Shown: positions 42,773 through 51,390, counted from the first letter of the stretch. The stretch: DNA of 64,000 nt from Oceanicola sp. (GCA_017792405.1 CP051231.1:3418062-3482061); one strand, 5' to 3'. A program made the numbers and translations. Notes: generated from the letters alone by a model not told the origin.

Positions 42773-44079
42773 TGGGCATTGAACTCATCACGCTCTACAT
42801 CGTCGCGGCGCTCTTCATCCTGATGGCCATCGGCGTTCCGCTGGGCGCCTCGACCCTGCTGATCTCCGTCGCCACCGCCTACCTCGCCTACGGCAGCAAC
42901 GGCTTCATCCTCGTCACCTCCGCCGTCACCAAGGTGATGGACAAGCAGACCCTCGTGGCCGTGCCCTTCTTCGTCTTCATGGCGAACATAATGGAGCGAT
43001 CAGGGGTGGCGAAGGAGCTGTTCAACTCGATGGCCGTCCTTGGCGGGCGGATGCGCGGCGGCGTCGCGGTGCAAACCTGCCTAGTGGCCGTGGTGCTGGC
43101 CGCCATGTCGGGCATCGTCGGCGGCGAGATCGTGCTGCTCGGCCTCATCGCCCTGCCGCAGATGTTCCGCCTCGGGTATGACCGCAAGCTCTCCATCGGC
43201 GTGCTCTGCGCCTCCGGTTCGCTGGCCACGCTCATCCCGCCCAGCGTGGTGCTTATCGTCTATGGCGCCGAAGCGGGCGTCTCGGTGCGCGACCTTTTCA
43301 CCGCGGGCGTCGGCCCCGGCGTGCTGCTGGCCTCGCTCTACATCGCCTACGTGCTGTTCCGGGTAAAGATGAACCCCGCCGTCGGCCCGGCCTATGACGC
43401 GCCCGAGGCGCAGCTGCCCTTCCTGGAGCGGATCTCCTACCTCAAAGGGCTGATCCTCCCATTCCTGCTGATATTCGGCGTGCTCGGCTCGATCTACGGC
43501 GGCATCGCCACCGTCACCGAATCCGCCGCCATCGGCGCGGTCGGCTCGCTCATCGTGGCCGCGGCCCGGCGCGAGCTGACCACAAAGGGCGTGCGCGAGG
43601 CGCTCTGGGCCACCACGCTCACCACCGGCTCGATCCTCTGGCTGATCATCGGGGCTGTGAGCCTCGTGGGCATCTACAACCTGATGGGCGGCACCCGCTT
43701 CCTCAGCGGCATCCTCACCGGGCTCGATATGGCCCCGATCATGGTCATCATCGTGATGATGCTGATCATCTTCTTTCTCGGCACCTTCCTCGAGTGGATC
43801 GCCATCGTCTTCATCACCGTGCCGGTCTTCGCGCCCGTGGTGGTGCAACTGGGGTATGACCCGGTCTGGTTTGGTATCCTCTTCGCCATGAACATCCAGA
43901 TCTACATGCTCTCGCCCCCCTTCGGGCCGGCCTGCTTCTACCTCAAGAGCGTGGCCCCGAAGGACGTGACCCTGCAGGAGATATTCCTCGCCGTCCTGCC
44001 CTTCATCGGCCTCCAGATCATCGGGCTGGCGCTGGTCATGGCCTTCCCGCAAATCGCGCTCTGGCTGCCGGGCCTCTAG
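42772..44079 (+). CDS. TRAP transporter large permease (DctM family, second system)
   Basis: A 435-residue permease with about 12 membrane segments. Conserved parts are MAAMSGIVGGEIVLLGLIALPQM, SIGVLCASGSLATLIPPSVVLIVYG and MLSPPFGPACFYLKSVAP. It overlaps the DctQ gene by one base. A 40-codon membrane-protein gene follows after 13 bp. Confidence 0.92.
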   Translation: MGIELITLYIVAALFILMAIGVPLGASTLLISVATAYLAYGSNGFILVTSAVTKVMDKQTLVAVPFFVFMANIMERSGVAKELFNSMAVLGGRMRGGVAVQTCLVAVVLAAMSGIVGGEIVLLGLIALPQMFRLGYDRKLSIGVLCASGSLATLIPPSVVLIVYGAEAGVSVRDLFTAGVGPGVLLASLYIAYVLFRVKMNPAVGPAYDAPEAQLPFLERISYLKGLILPFLLIFGVLGSIYGGIATVTESAAIGAVGSLIVAAARRELTTKGVREALWATTLTTGSILWLIIGAVSLVGIYNLMGGTRFLSGILTGLDMAPIMVIIVMMLIIFFLGTFLEWIAIVFITVPVFAPVVVQLGYDPVWFGILFAMNIQIYMLSPPFGPACFYLKSVAPKDVTLQEIFLAVLPFIGLQIIGLALVMAFPQIALWLPGL

Positions 44080-44092
44080 AAAGGACGCCATC

Positions 44093-44215
44093 ATGGATAC
44101 GAATGACGAAGACCACGAGGTTTACGAGTTCGGCTGGTGGCCGGAGATCGTCGGGGCCATCGGCGTCGTCGTGCTGGTCTGGGCGCTGATCGCCTTCGCG
44201 CGCGGGGCGATCTAA
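44093..44215 (+). CDS. 40-residue single-pass membrane protein downstream of the TRAP permease
   Basis: The reading frame has an acidic head (MDTNDEDHEVYEFGWWPEI) and one hydrophobic helix (about residues 19-36, GAIGVVVLVWALIAFA) ending in RGAI. AAAGGA lies 7 bp before the ATG, 13 bp after the dctM-type stop, and a stem-loop follows at 44233. The good ribosome site, the acidic-head/helix design and operon position support a real gene. I do not recognise a family. It could be an accessory subunit of the TRAP transporter. Confidence 0.6.
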   Translation: MDTNDEDHEVYEFGWWPEIVGAIGVVVLVWALIAFARGAI

Positions 44216-44232
44216 GGCCAAGGACCGGTCCG

Positions 44233-44256
44233 GCGGCGCCCCTCACCCGGCGCCGC
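44233..44256 (+). terminator. stem-loop ending the second TRAP operon
   Basis: GCGGCGCC (44233-44240) and GGCGCCGC (44249-44256) form an 8-bp GC-rich stem with an 8-nt loop, 18 bp after the small membrane-protein gene. TTGT follows, a minimal T tract. The PHO-box candidate of the next operon starts at the following base. Confidence 0.55.
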
Positions 44257-44274
44257 TTGTCACAAAACAGTCAA
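44257..44274 (+). promoter_or_regulatory. PHO box candidate upstream of rpiR-ugp
   Basis: TTGTCAC (44257-44263), AAAA, then CAGTCAA (44268-44274) form two 7-bp direct repeats 11 bp apart. This matches 14 of 18 positions of the PhoB consensus (two CTGTCAT repeats with a 4-nt AT-rich spacer). A -10-like TGCAAT follows 12 bp downstream, the usual distance for PhoB-activated promoters. The operon it precedes encodes glycerophosphodiester uptake and hydrolysis, a classic Pho-regulon function. Confidence 0.7.
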
Positions 44275-44286
44275 CGGACCGATAGC

Positions 44287-44302
44287 TGCAATTTACATTG
44301 CA
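44287..44302. promoter_or_regulatory. RpiR operator candidate overlapping the -10
   Basis: TGCAAT (44287-44292) and ATTGCA (44297-44302) are a perfect 6-bp inverted repeat with a 4-nt spacer. A third half-site TGCAAT is at 44305-44310. The left half doubles as the -10 box behind the PHO box. The next gene encodes an RpiR-type regulator, so autoregulation is likely. Confidence 0.6.
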
Positions 44303-44319
44303 CCTGCAATTCCGGCTGC

Positions 44320-45198
44320 ATGAACGATGCAAGCCACCCCTCCTCCCTCGACGCGCTGCTGTCCCGCAATGCCACCCGGCTGACCGCGACCGACAGCCGC
44401 CTGCTGGAGGTTCTGCTTCAGGACCCGATGCGCGCCGCGCTGGAGAACGGCAAGGAACTCTCCGACCGCGCGGGCGTGAACCCCGCCGCCGCCGTGCGCC
44501 TCGCCCAGCGCCTCGGGTTCGAGGGCTACCCCGCCTTCCGCGCCTTCCTGCGCACCAACCTCACCGAGGGCGGGCGCGACTTTGGCACCGCCTCCGCCCG
44601 CATGGCCGCCCGGCTGGTGCGCGCCGAAGAGGGCGGCCTGCTCTCCTCGGTCATCGACGGCGAGATCGCCGCGCTGGAGGGCCTGCGCACCTCCATAGCC
44701 GACAGTGACATCCGCAGCTTCTCCGCCCATCTCGGCGCGGCCCGGCGCATCTGCCTCTTCGGGCAGGGCCACGCCGCCAGCCTCTCCAAGCTCGTCGCGC
44801 TGCGCCTGCGCCGCTCCGGCTATGAGGCCCACGACCTCGATGGCGAGCGCGGCGGCATGGCAATGGCGCTGCGCGGGCTGGCACCGGGCGATGTGGTCTG
44901 GCTCTTCTCATTCCGCGCGCCGCACAGCTCCGTGCTCTCGCTCTGCGAGGTGGCCCGCGCACGCGGCGCCACCATCCTCGCGGTGACCGACCAGAACAGC
45001 CTGCCCCTGCGCCCCGCCCCCGATCACCTCATCCGCGTATCGCGCGGGCGGGCCGGGGAGACTCAGTCCCTCACCGTGCCGATGGCCGTGGCCAACGCCA
45101 TCATCCTCGATCTCGCCGGGATCGACGAGGGCCGCTCGCTCGCCGCGCTCGAAGATTATCGCAAGTTCCGCGCCACCTTGCCGCCCGAGTGGCAGTAG
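44320..45198 (+). CDS. RpiR/MurR-family transcriptional regulator
   Basis: A 292-residue regulator with an N-terminal RpiR helix-turn-helix (LENGKELSDRAGVNPAAAVRLAQRLGFEGYPAFRAFLRTNL) and a C-terminal SIS sugar-phosphate-binding domain (ICLFGQGHAASLSKLVALRLRRSG). The ATG at 44320 lies just after the paired repeats. It is 65 bp upstream of ugpB on the same strand. The SIS domain fits sensing of a phosphosugar or glycerol phosphate. Confidence 0.88.
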   Translation: MNDASHPSSLDALLSRNATRLTATDSRLLEVLLQDPMRAALENGKELSDRAGVNPAAAVRLAQRLGFEGYPAFRAFLRTNLTEGGRDFGTASARMAARLVRAEEGGLLSSVIDGEIAALEGLRTSIADSDIRSFSAHLGAARRICLFGQGHAASLSKLVALRLRRSGYEAHDLDGERGGMAMALRGLAPGDVVWLFSFRAPHSSVLSLCEVARARGATILAVTDQNSLPLRPAPDHLIRVSRGRAGETQSLTVPMAVANAIILDLAGIDEGRSLAALEDYRKFRATLPPEWQ

Positions 45199-45263
45199 GC
45201 GCCCCCGCCACAACAACAAGAAACGCCAACTCACGACCCAACCCTGAACACGAGGAAGACCCC

Positions 45264-46514
45264 ATGTTCGATACTCTCAAGATCGCCGCAGCGACCAGCC
45301 TTCTGGCGCTCGCGGCCTCCGCAGCCTCCGCCGAAACGACGGTAGAGTTCTGGCACAGCTTCTCCGGTGACAGCGGCGAGGTGCTCGATGGCATCGTGGC
45401 CGAGTTCGAGGCCGCCAACCCCGGCATCGACATCGACGCCCAGCACATCGGCAACTACAACGACATCGTCACCAAGCTGCAGGCCGCGATCCCCGCACGC
45501 CGCGCCCCCGATGCGGTCATCATGGAAGTCACCCGCTACGGCCTCTTCGCCGACCGCGGCGTGCTGACCGACCTCACCGCCTATCTCGAGGCCGACCCGC
45601 TGAAGGACGAACTCTTCGACTTCGCCCGCGAGGTCGGCATCTATCAGGGCAAGAACTTCATCGTGCCCTTCAACTCCTCCACCCCGGTGCTCTACGTGAA
45701 CACCAAGATCTTCGCCGATGCGGGCATGGAAGAGATCCCCTCCCTCACCACCTTCGACGAGATCCTCTCCGCCGCTCAAACCGTGCAGGCCGAACTGGGC
45801 GAAGCTGGCATCTCCGGCATCGCCGCGCCCGGCCAGTTTGCCCGCTGGGGCCTGATCATGGCCAATGACAGCGACCTGATCGACAGCGTCTCCGGCGAAA
45901 TCCTGATCGACGCGCCCAACACCGTCGAAGCCTACCAGTGGATGGCCTCTCTGGTGCACGAGCACGGCGTCGCCTCGGTCGATGGCGTGACCAAGGAGAA
46001 CAACGGGCGTGACGCCTTTCTGGCCGGCAAGGTCGGCATGATGATGAACTCGACCGGCAACTACCGCCGTTCCAAGACCGCGCTGGGCGATGACCTGCTG
46101 GTGCTGCCCATGCCCTGCAACAAGGCCTGCGCCGCGCCCATCGGCGGGGCCGGCATCGGAATCCTCTCGACCTCCGAGCAGGAGGTGAAGGACGCCGCCT
46201 ACAAGTTCATCAGCTTCGCCGCAGGCGCCGAGTCCAACGCCAAGTGGTTCGCCGGCACCGGCTACATGCCGATCAACAAGAACACCAAGGACCAGCCGGT
46301 GGCCGCCGAGGCGCTGGAGGGCGAGCCGGGCATCTCGGTCGCCATCGAGCAGCTCTCCGTGGCCCGTGGCCGCCCGCGCCCGCCGGTGGTGACCTGGATG
46401 CGCGCCAGCGAGTACGACAAGTGGCAGGCCATGGCCCTCGGCCAGCGTGACGTGACCGAAACGCTCTCCGACTTCGCCACCCAGACCCGCGCCGAAGAAG
46501 CCCGCACCAACTGA
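45264..46514 (+). CDS. ugpB: sn-glycerol-3-phosphate-type ABC transporter substrate-binding protein (UgpB-like)
   Basis: A 416-residue periplasmic protein. The signal peptide ends near ASAAET (about residue 23). TTVEFWHSFSG at the mature start and PFNSSTPVLYVNTKIFADAG match UgpB. CGAGGAAG lies upstream of the ATG. Followed by UgpA- and UgpE-type permeases, UgpQ-type phosphodiesterase and UgpC-type ATPase genes. It should bind glycerol-3-phosphate or glycerophosphodiesters, although related sugar-binding proteins are close in sequence. Confidence 0.85.
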   Translation: MFDTLKIAAATSLLALAASAASAETTVEFWHSFSGDSGEVLDGIVAEFEAANPGIDIDAQHIGNYNDIVTKLQAAIPARRAPDAVIMEVTRYGLFADRGVLTDLTAYLEADPLKDELFDFAREVGIYQGKNFIVPFNSSTPVLYVNTKIFADAGMEEIPSLTTFDEILSAAQTVQAELGEAGISGIAAPGQFARWGLIMANDSDLIDSVSGEILIDAPNTVEAYQWMASLVHEHGVASVDGVTKENNGRDAFLAGKVGMMMNSTGNYRRSKTALGDDLLVLPMPCNKACAAPIGGAGIGILSTSEQEVKDAAYKFISFAAGAESNAKWFAGTGYMPINKNTKDQPVAAEALEGEPGISVAIEQLSVARGRPRPPVVTWMRASEYDKWQAMALGQRDVTETLSDFATQTRAEEARTN

Positions 46515-46532
46515 GCCGCCGCGCTCAACCCC

Positions 46533-46562
46533 GATGCCGGGCCCGCTCCGTGGCCCGGCATC
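46533..46562 (+). other. intercistronic stem-loop after ugpB
   Basis: GATGCCGGGCC (46533-46543) and GGCCCGGCATC (46552-46562) pair perfectly over 11 bp around an 8-nt loop. It is not followed by T residues. It separates the binding-protein gene from the two permease genes. Confidence 0.7.
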
Positions 46563-46583
46563 GCCTCCCACAAGGCAAGCGCC

Positions 46584-47453
46584 ATGACCTCCCGCCTCAC
46601 CCCCTATCTGCTGATCGCGCCGCTGCTCGCCTTCATCGCGGTGTTCACCTACATCCCGATCCTCACCAGCGCGAACCTCTCCTTCCGCGAGTGGGACTTT
46701 CTGACTGACGCCAAGCCCTGGGTCGGCACCGAGAATTACCGGCTCGTGCTGTCCTCAAGCGAATTCTGGAACTCGGTGAAAGTCACGGCGATTTTCGCGC
46801 TGATCTCGGTGCCCCTGCGGCTGGTGCTCGCCATCGCCATCGCCAGCTATCTGGTGCGCGAGGCCCTGCCCCAGCGTCTGCTGCGCGGCGCGCTCTTCCT
46901 GCCTTCCGTCACCTCCACCGTCGCCATCGCCGTGGTGTTCTCATGGCTCTTCGCCACCGACTACGGCGTGATCAACGCCGCCCTTGCCTGGTTCGGCCTG
47001 CCCAAGGTTTACTGGCTGCAAGACCCGCAACTGGCGCTTTGGGTCATCATCCTCGTGAACACGTGGAAGCAGCTCGGCTACGACATCGTCATCTACATCG
47101 CAGGTCTTCAAGCCATCTCGCCCGATCTCTACGACGCAGCCGATGTGGATGGCGGTAAACGCTTTCACGTGTTCCGCCGTGTGACCGTGCCGCTGGTCAT
47201 GCCCACCACCTACTTTCTGCTGGTGATCTCCGTCATCGAGGCCTTTCAGGTCTTCACCGTGGTCGATGTAATGACCCGCGGCGGCCCGGCGGGGGCGACA
47301 GACATGGTGGTCAACCTGCTCTACCGCATCGGCTTCACCCTCTTCGACATCGGGCAAGGCTCGGCCATCGCAGTGCTGCTCTTTATCCTGCTGATCGCGC
47401 TCGCCGTGTTCAAGGCCCGCGTGCTGGGCCGGAAGGTGCACTATGAAGCCTGA
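46584..47453 (+). CDS. ugpA: ABC transporter permease, UgpA-like
   Basis: A 289-residue permease with six membrane segments. The EAA loop (EAA-type motif around DLYDAADVDGGKRFHVFRRVTVPLVMP) contacts the ATPase. The opening TPYLLIAPLLAFIAVFTYIPIL is typical of carbohydrate permeases of this group. It overlaps the UgpE-like gene by 11 bp. Confidence 0.88.
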   Translation: MTSRLTPYLLIAPLLAFIAVFTYIPILTSANLSFREWDFLTDAKPWVGTENYRLVLSSSEFWNSVKVTAIFALISVPLRLVLAIAIASYLVREALPQRLLRGALFLPSVTSTVAIAVVFSWLFATDYGVINAALAWFGLPKVYWLQDPQLALWVIILVNTWKQLGYDIVIYIAGLQAISPDLYDAADVDGGKRFHVFRRVTVPLVMPTTYFLLVISVIEAFQVFTVVDVMTRGGPAGATDMVVNLLYRIGFTLFDIGQGSAIAVLLFILLIALAVFKARVLGRKVHYEA

Positions 47454-48249
47454 AGCCCTCTGGTCTCTCGCGGCCCTCGCCGCCGGTCTGATCTTCCTGT
47501 CGCCGGTGCTCTACACCATCTGGATGTCGTTCCTCACGGTCGACAGTTACTACGCGGGCACCCCTGTTCTGACGCTCGACAACTACCGCGCCGCCTTAGG
47601 GGAGTTCGACTTTCTGCGCTACCTGCTGAACTCGCTGCTGGTCTCCGGCGTGGTCACGCTCGGCGGGCTGGCGCTCGCGGTGATGGCGGCCTTCGCCTTC
47701 GCCCGCTTCACCTTTCCCGGCGGCGACTTTCTCTTTGCCGCCGTGGTGGCCACGCTGATGATCCCCAGCCACATCACGCTGATCCCCAACTACCTGACGC
47801 TCGCCAAGGTCGGCTTGCTCGACAGCTACGCCGGCCTGATCCTGCCCGCCATCTCCAACGGCTTCGCCGCCTTTTTCTTGCGGCAATACATTCGCGGCAT
47901 CCCCCGCGCGCTGGACGAGGCGGCCTATATGGATGGCGCCCGCCCGCTTCAGGTGCTGTGGCGCGTGATCGTGCCGCTGGCCCGGCCCGCGATCCTGTCG
48001 ATGGGCCTCTACATCTTCATCACCGAGTGGAACAACTACATCTGGCCGCTGGTGGCGATCAGCGACAGTGACCTCTACACGCTGCAAATCGGGCTGGCGA
48101 AGCTCTACCGCGAAAACCCGGGCGAGGATGTCATCAACTGGCCCCTCGTCATGGCAGCCTCCACCATCACCATCCTTCCAATCCTTATCGGCTTTCTTGC
48201 GGTGGAGCGGCACCTCGTGCGCGGCATCACCATGGGCGCCGTGAAATGA
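47443..48249 (+). CDS. ugpE: ABC transporter permease, UgpE-like
   Basis: A 268-residue permease with six membrane segments. The EAA loop reads PRALDEAAYMDGARPLQVLWRVIVPLARP, and FITEWNNYIWPLVAI is characteristic of UgpE-type subunits. It overlaps ugpA by 11 bp and the phosphodiesterase gene by 4 bp, consistent with one translationally coupled unit. Confidence 0.88.
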   Translation: MKPEALWSLAALAAGLIFLSPVLYTIWMSFLTVDSYYAGTPVLTLDNYRAALGEFDFLRYLLNSLLVSGVVTLGGLALAVMAAFAFARFTFPGGDFLFAAVVATLMIPSHITLIPNYLTLAKVGLLDSYAGLILPAISNGFAAFFLRQYIRGIPRALDEAAYMDGARPLQVLWRVIVPLARPAILSMGLYIFITEWNNYIWPLVAISDSDLYTLQIGLAKLYRENPGEDVINWPLVMAASTITILPILIGFLAVERHLVRGITMGAVK

Positions 48250-49010
48250 CGGACATGACCATGACACGCATTGCCTCCCACCGCGGCGGAACCCTCGAAT
48301 TCGGCGACAGCACGCCACAGGGCTTTGCCGCCACCGCCCGGCTGCCACTTGAAGAGGTCGAGTTCGACCTGCACCCAACCGCCGACGGCGCGATCATCGT
48401 CCATCATGATGCCACGCTCGACCGCACGACCGATACGCAGGGCGCCATTGCCGATCTGCCCGAGGCCACGGTCCGCCGGGCGTTGATCGACTATGGCGCA
48501 GGCGGCCATCCGCTGACCCTCGCCGAGCTTTGCGCGATCTACCGGGAGAGCGCTGTCGACTTCCGCTGCGAGTTCAAGCCAAACGCCGAGGGCCGCCCCT
48601 ACCCCGGTTTCATCCCCGGCGCGCTCGAGGTGCTGGAGGCCGAGGGGATGCTCGAGCGCACCACCTTCTCCTCCTTCCTCATCGCCACGCAAGACGAGCT
48701 GGCCCGCCTCACCACCCGCCCCCGCCTCTGGCTCGTCAGCCCGCCGGTGCTGCGTCAGTTGGGCGACGCCGGGGTGATCGAGATGGCGCTGGCCCACGAC
48801 ATCCCCGAAATCTCCGTTCTGATCGATTGCGCCGATGCCCCGCTTCAGGCCGCCGCACAGGAGGCCGGGCTGACCTTCGGCTGTTTCGGCGCACATTCCG
48901 CCGCTCAGATCGAAAAGGCGCTCGCCTTGGGGGTGAAGGTATTCACCACCGACCGGCCCAGCCTCGCCATCGCGCGGCGCGCGGCTTTCACCAAGGGGCA
49001 GGCGGCATGA
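48246..49010 (+). CDS. ugpQ: glycerophosphodiester phosphodiesterase (UgpQ-like)
   Basis: A 254-residue cytoplasmic TIM-barrel enzyme with no signal peptide. Catalytic motifs are ASHRGG near the N-terminus, EFDLHPTADGAIIVHHD (Glu, Asp and the His-Asp pair) and a later FKPNAEG-type acidic site (FRCEFKPNA). It cleaves glycerophosphodiesters to glycerol-3-phosphate and an alcohol. Its position between ugpE and ugpC indicates that imported diesters are hydrolysed in the cytoplasm. Confidence 0.88.
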   Translation: MTDMTMTRIASHRGGTLEFGDSTPQGFAATARLPLEEVEFDLHPTADGAIIVHHDATLDRTTDTQGAIADLPEATVRRALIDYGAGGHPLTLAELCAIYRESAVDFRCEFKPNAEGRPYPGFIPGALEVLEAEGMLERTTFSSFLIATQDELARLTTRPRLWLVSPPVLRQLGDAGVIEMALAHDIPEISVLIDCADAPLQAAAQEAGLTFGCFGAHSAAQIEKALALGVKVFTTDRPSLAIARRAAFTKGQAA

Positions 49011-50059
49011 CCGGCATTGCCCTCACCGACATCCGCAAGAGCTACTCCAACGGCCCGCAAGTGCTGCACGGCGTCAGCATGTCCATTCAGCCCGGCGAGT
49101 TCGTCGTCATCGTCGGCCCCTCGGGCTGCGGCAAGTCCACCCTGCTGCGCATGATTGCCGGGCTGGAGGCCTGCACCGAGGGCGAGATCGCCATCGGCGG
49201 CCGCCGGGTGAACGAGGTCGCCCCGCGCGACCGCGACATCGCGATGATCTTCCAGAACTACGCGCTGTACCCGCATATGACCGTCCGCGAGAACATCTCC
49301 TTCGGGCTGGAGCTGCGCGGCGTCAAACGCGCCGAGCGCCACGCCCGCGCCGAGGAGGTGGCCCGCATGCTGCACCTCGATCCCTACCTCGACCGCAAGC
49401 CCGGCGCGCTCTCGGGCGGCCAGCGCCAACGCGTGGCGATGGGTCGGGCGATGGCCCGCGATGCCGGTGTGTTCCTGATGGACGAGCCGCTCTCCAACCT
49501 CGACAACGCCCTGCGCGTCGAGATGCGTGCCGAGATCAAGGCGCTGCACCGCAAGGTCGGCGCCACCCTCGTCTACGTCACTCACGACCAGACCGAGGCA
49601 CTCTCCATGGCCGACCGGATCGCGGTGATGAAGGACGGCCACCTGCAACAGTTCGACACCCCCGCCGCCATCTACGACCGCCCCGCCAACTGCTTCGTCG
49701 CCGGCTTCCTCGGCCAGCCCCCGATGAACTTCGTGCTCGCCCGCGACATGCCCGGATGGACCGGCGGCAAGGATATCACCCTGGGTCTCCGGCCCGATAC
49801 GATCTCGGTCGCCCCCTCCGGCGAGGGCCTGCAGGGCCGGGTGGTTCTGTCGGAGATGACAGGCTCCGACCTGATCCTGCATTGCGAAACGGATGCCGGC
49901 CGGCTGGTCATCACCGCTCCCCGCCACAGGTTGGACGGGGTAGGAGAGACGGTCTCCCTGCGCCCCAATCTGACCCGCGCACATGCCTTCGACACCGCCA
50001 CCGGCGCCCGGCTGGACAACCCCTTGCAAGCCCGCACCGCCGAGCCTGCGCTGGCCTGA
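49007..50059 (+). CDS. ugpC: ABC transporter ATP-binding protein, UgpC/MalK type
   Basis: A 350-residue ATPase. Walker A GPSGCGKST, Q-loop FQNYALYPHMTVREN, signature LSGGQRQRVAMGRAM and Walker B VFLMDEPLSNLD are intact. The C-terminal 115 residues form the MalK-type TOBE regulatory domain. The ATG at 49007 overlaps the ugpQ stop by 3 bp; longer upstream sequence is a shadow. Having ugpQ before ugpC is an uncommon gene order. Confidence 0.92.
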   Translation: MTGIALTDIRKSYSNGPQVLHGVSMSIQPGEFVVIVGPSGCGKSTLLRMIAGLEACTEGEIAIGGRRVNEVAPRDRDIAMIFQNYALYPHMTVRENISFGLELRGVKRAERHARAEEVARMLHLDPYLDRKPGALSGGQRQRVAMGRAMARDAGVFLMDEPLSNLDNALRVEMRAEIKALHRKVGATLVYVTHDQTEALSMADRIAVMKDGHLQQFDTPAAIYDRPANCFVAGFLGQPPMNFVLARDMPGWTGGKDITLGLRPDTISVAPSGEGLQGRVVLSEMTGSDLILHCETDAGRLVITAPRHRLDGVGETVSLRPNLTRAHAFDTATGARLDNPLQARTAEPALA

Positions 50060-50213
50060 CCGCCCGCTCGGACCAGCGCCACGCAAGCAACCCCGCGCTC
50101 GGGTGAGGCAGGCTCGCGACCTCTCGTGACGCCCTAGTCCGTTGGCGCAAACCTCGACACCAAAGACAGCGAGGCAAGCCGCGACCAACCCTCCACCACA
50201 GTGAAAAACTAAA

Positions 50214-50235
50214 GGGCAGCGGCCAGCCGCTGCCC
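50214..50235. terminator. stem-loop downstream of the ugp operon
   Basis: GGGCAGCGGC (50214-50223) and GCCGCTGCCC (50226-50235) are perfectly complementary (about 9 bp of stem with a 4-nt loop). On the plus strand it is followed by TCATTGC, a poor T tract. On the minus strand a run rich in T follows. It may end ugp transcription or insulate the next promoter. Confidence 0.45.
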
Positions 50236-50286
50236 TCATTGCATTCAAGGACCAGCCGTTTCCGCCAAAAATGCACGTATCACATT

Positions 50287-50322
50287 TTGAATAACGTAGG
50301 ACATTTTTAATATTGACCTACG
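50287..50322 (+). promoter_or_regulatory. promoter-like AT-rich region of the third TRAP operon with inverted repeat
   Basis: CGTAGG (50295-50300) and CCTACG (50317-50322) form an inverted repeat around a 16-nt AT-rich core. TTGAAT (50287-50292) could serve as -35 and TAATAT (50308-50313) as -10, at a short 15-nt spacing. The element is the only AT-rich island before the DctP gene and is a candidate target for the GntR regulator at 53710. Confidence 0.4.
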
Positions 50323-50379
50323 AACGAGCCACGCTGATCTTGCGGCAGTCACAAAAGACACCACGTCAGGGAGGACATC

Positions 50380-51372
50380 ATGAATTCCATCACCCGCCGC
50401 GCGGCCCTCGCCGCGGCGCTTTTCGCCACCTCGTCGCTCACCTTCGGGCTGCCCGCCGCCGCGCAAGACAAGCCGGTGCTCCGGCTTTCGTCGGTAGTCT
50501 CCGACAATGACATCCGCGCCGAGGCCTTCGCCGAGATTTCCGCCGCCGTCTCCGAAATGTTCGATCTGCAGGTCTTCAACGGCGCCACGCTGGTACAGCA
50601 AGGCTCCGAGCTGACCTCGATCCAGCGCGGCAACCTCGAACTGGGCCTGATCGCGCCGCAAACCATCGCAGAGCAGGTGCCCGAATGGTCCATCGTGACC
50701 TCGGCCTATCTGTTCAACGACGCCGACCACCTGAAGGCCACCTTCGCCAGCGACGTGGGCGCGCAGCTCACCGCGCTGACCGACGAAATCGGCATTCACA
50801 TCCTTGCACCGGTCTACTTCGGCACCCGTCAGGTGAACCTGAAACCCGACATGGCGGTGAAAACGCCCGAGGATCTCAGCGGCGTCACCCTGAGGATGCC
50901 CGGCGGCGATGCATGGCAGTTCTTGGGCGAAGCCATCGGCGCCAACCCGACCCCGCTCGCCTATGCCGAGGTCTATACCGCACTGCAAACCGGCGCCATC
51001 GACGGGCAGGACAACCCCCTGCCCAACGACTACAACATGAAGTTCTACGAGGTGACGAGCCAGATCGTCATGACCAGCCACCTCATCGGCTTCGACGTGC
51101 TGGCCATCGGCACCGAGGTCTGGGAGGGAATGACTCCCGAGCAGCAGGCCGCGCTTCAGGCCGCCGTCGATACCGCCATCGACAAGAGCACCGCGCGCCA
51201 CCTCGAGCGCGAGGCCGAGCTGGTCGAGTTCTTCAAGGGCGAGGGCCTGAAGGTCTATGAGCCCGACCGGGCCGCCTTCCGCAGCTTCGCGCAGGACAAG
51301 TATCTCGCTTCCGAGTTCGCCGCGAGCTGGCCCGAAGGCATGCTCGACGCGATCAACGCTCTGGGCGAATAA
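50380..51372 (+). CDS. TRAP transporter substrate-binding protein (DctP family, third system)
   Basis: A 330-residue periplasmic protein. The signal peptide (RRAALAAALFATSSLTFGLPAAAQ) begins with twin Arg but lacks the rest of a Tat motif. DctP hallmarks are the ligand Arg in GVTLRMPGGDAW and TGAIDGQDNPLPNDY. It opens a TRAP operon that ends with an AroQ-like dehydratase, so a cyclohexane carboxylate such as quinate, shikimate or dehydroquinate is a candidate ligand. Confidence 0.92.
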   Translation: MNSITRRAALAAALFATSSLTFGLPAAAQDKPVLRLSSVVSDNDIRAEAFAEISAAVSEMFDLQVFNGATLVQQGSELTSIQRGNLELGLIAPQTIAEQVPEWSIVTSAYLFNDADHLKATFASDVGAQLTALTDEIGIHILAPVYFGTRQVNLKPDMAVKTPEDLSGVTLRMPGGDAWQFLGEAIGANPTPLAYAEVYTALQTGAIDGQDNPLPNDYNMKFYEVTSQIVMTSHLIGFDVLAIGTEVWEGMTPEQQAALQAAVDTAIDKSTARHLEREAELVEFFKGEGLKVYEPDRAAFRSFAQDKYLASEFAASWPEGMLDAINALGE

Positions 51373-51390
51373 CCCCGCCCCCTGCACCAC

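Larger units (their letters stand above)
50060..50379. other. 320-bp intergenic region between ugpC and the third TRAP operon
   Basis: No gene is supported here. The left half is GC-rich and unremarkable. It holds a stem-loop at 50214-50235, an AT-rich promoter-like stretch at about 50280-50320 and a ribosome site (CAGGGAGGAC) just before the next ATG. Confidence 0.5.
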
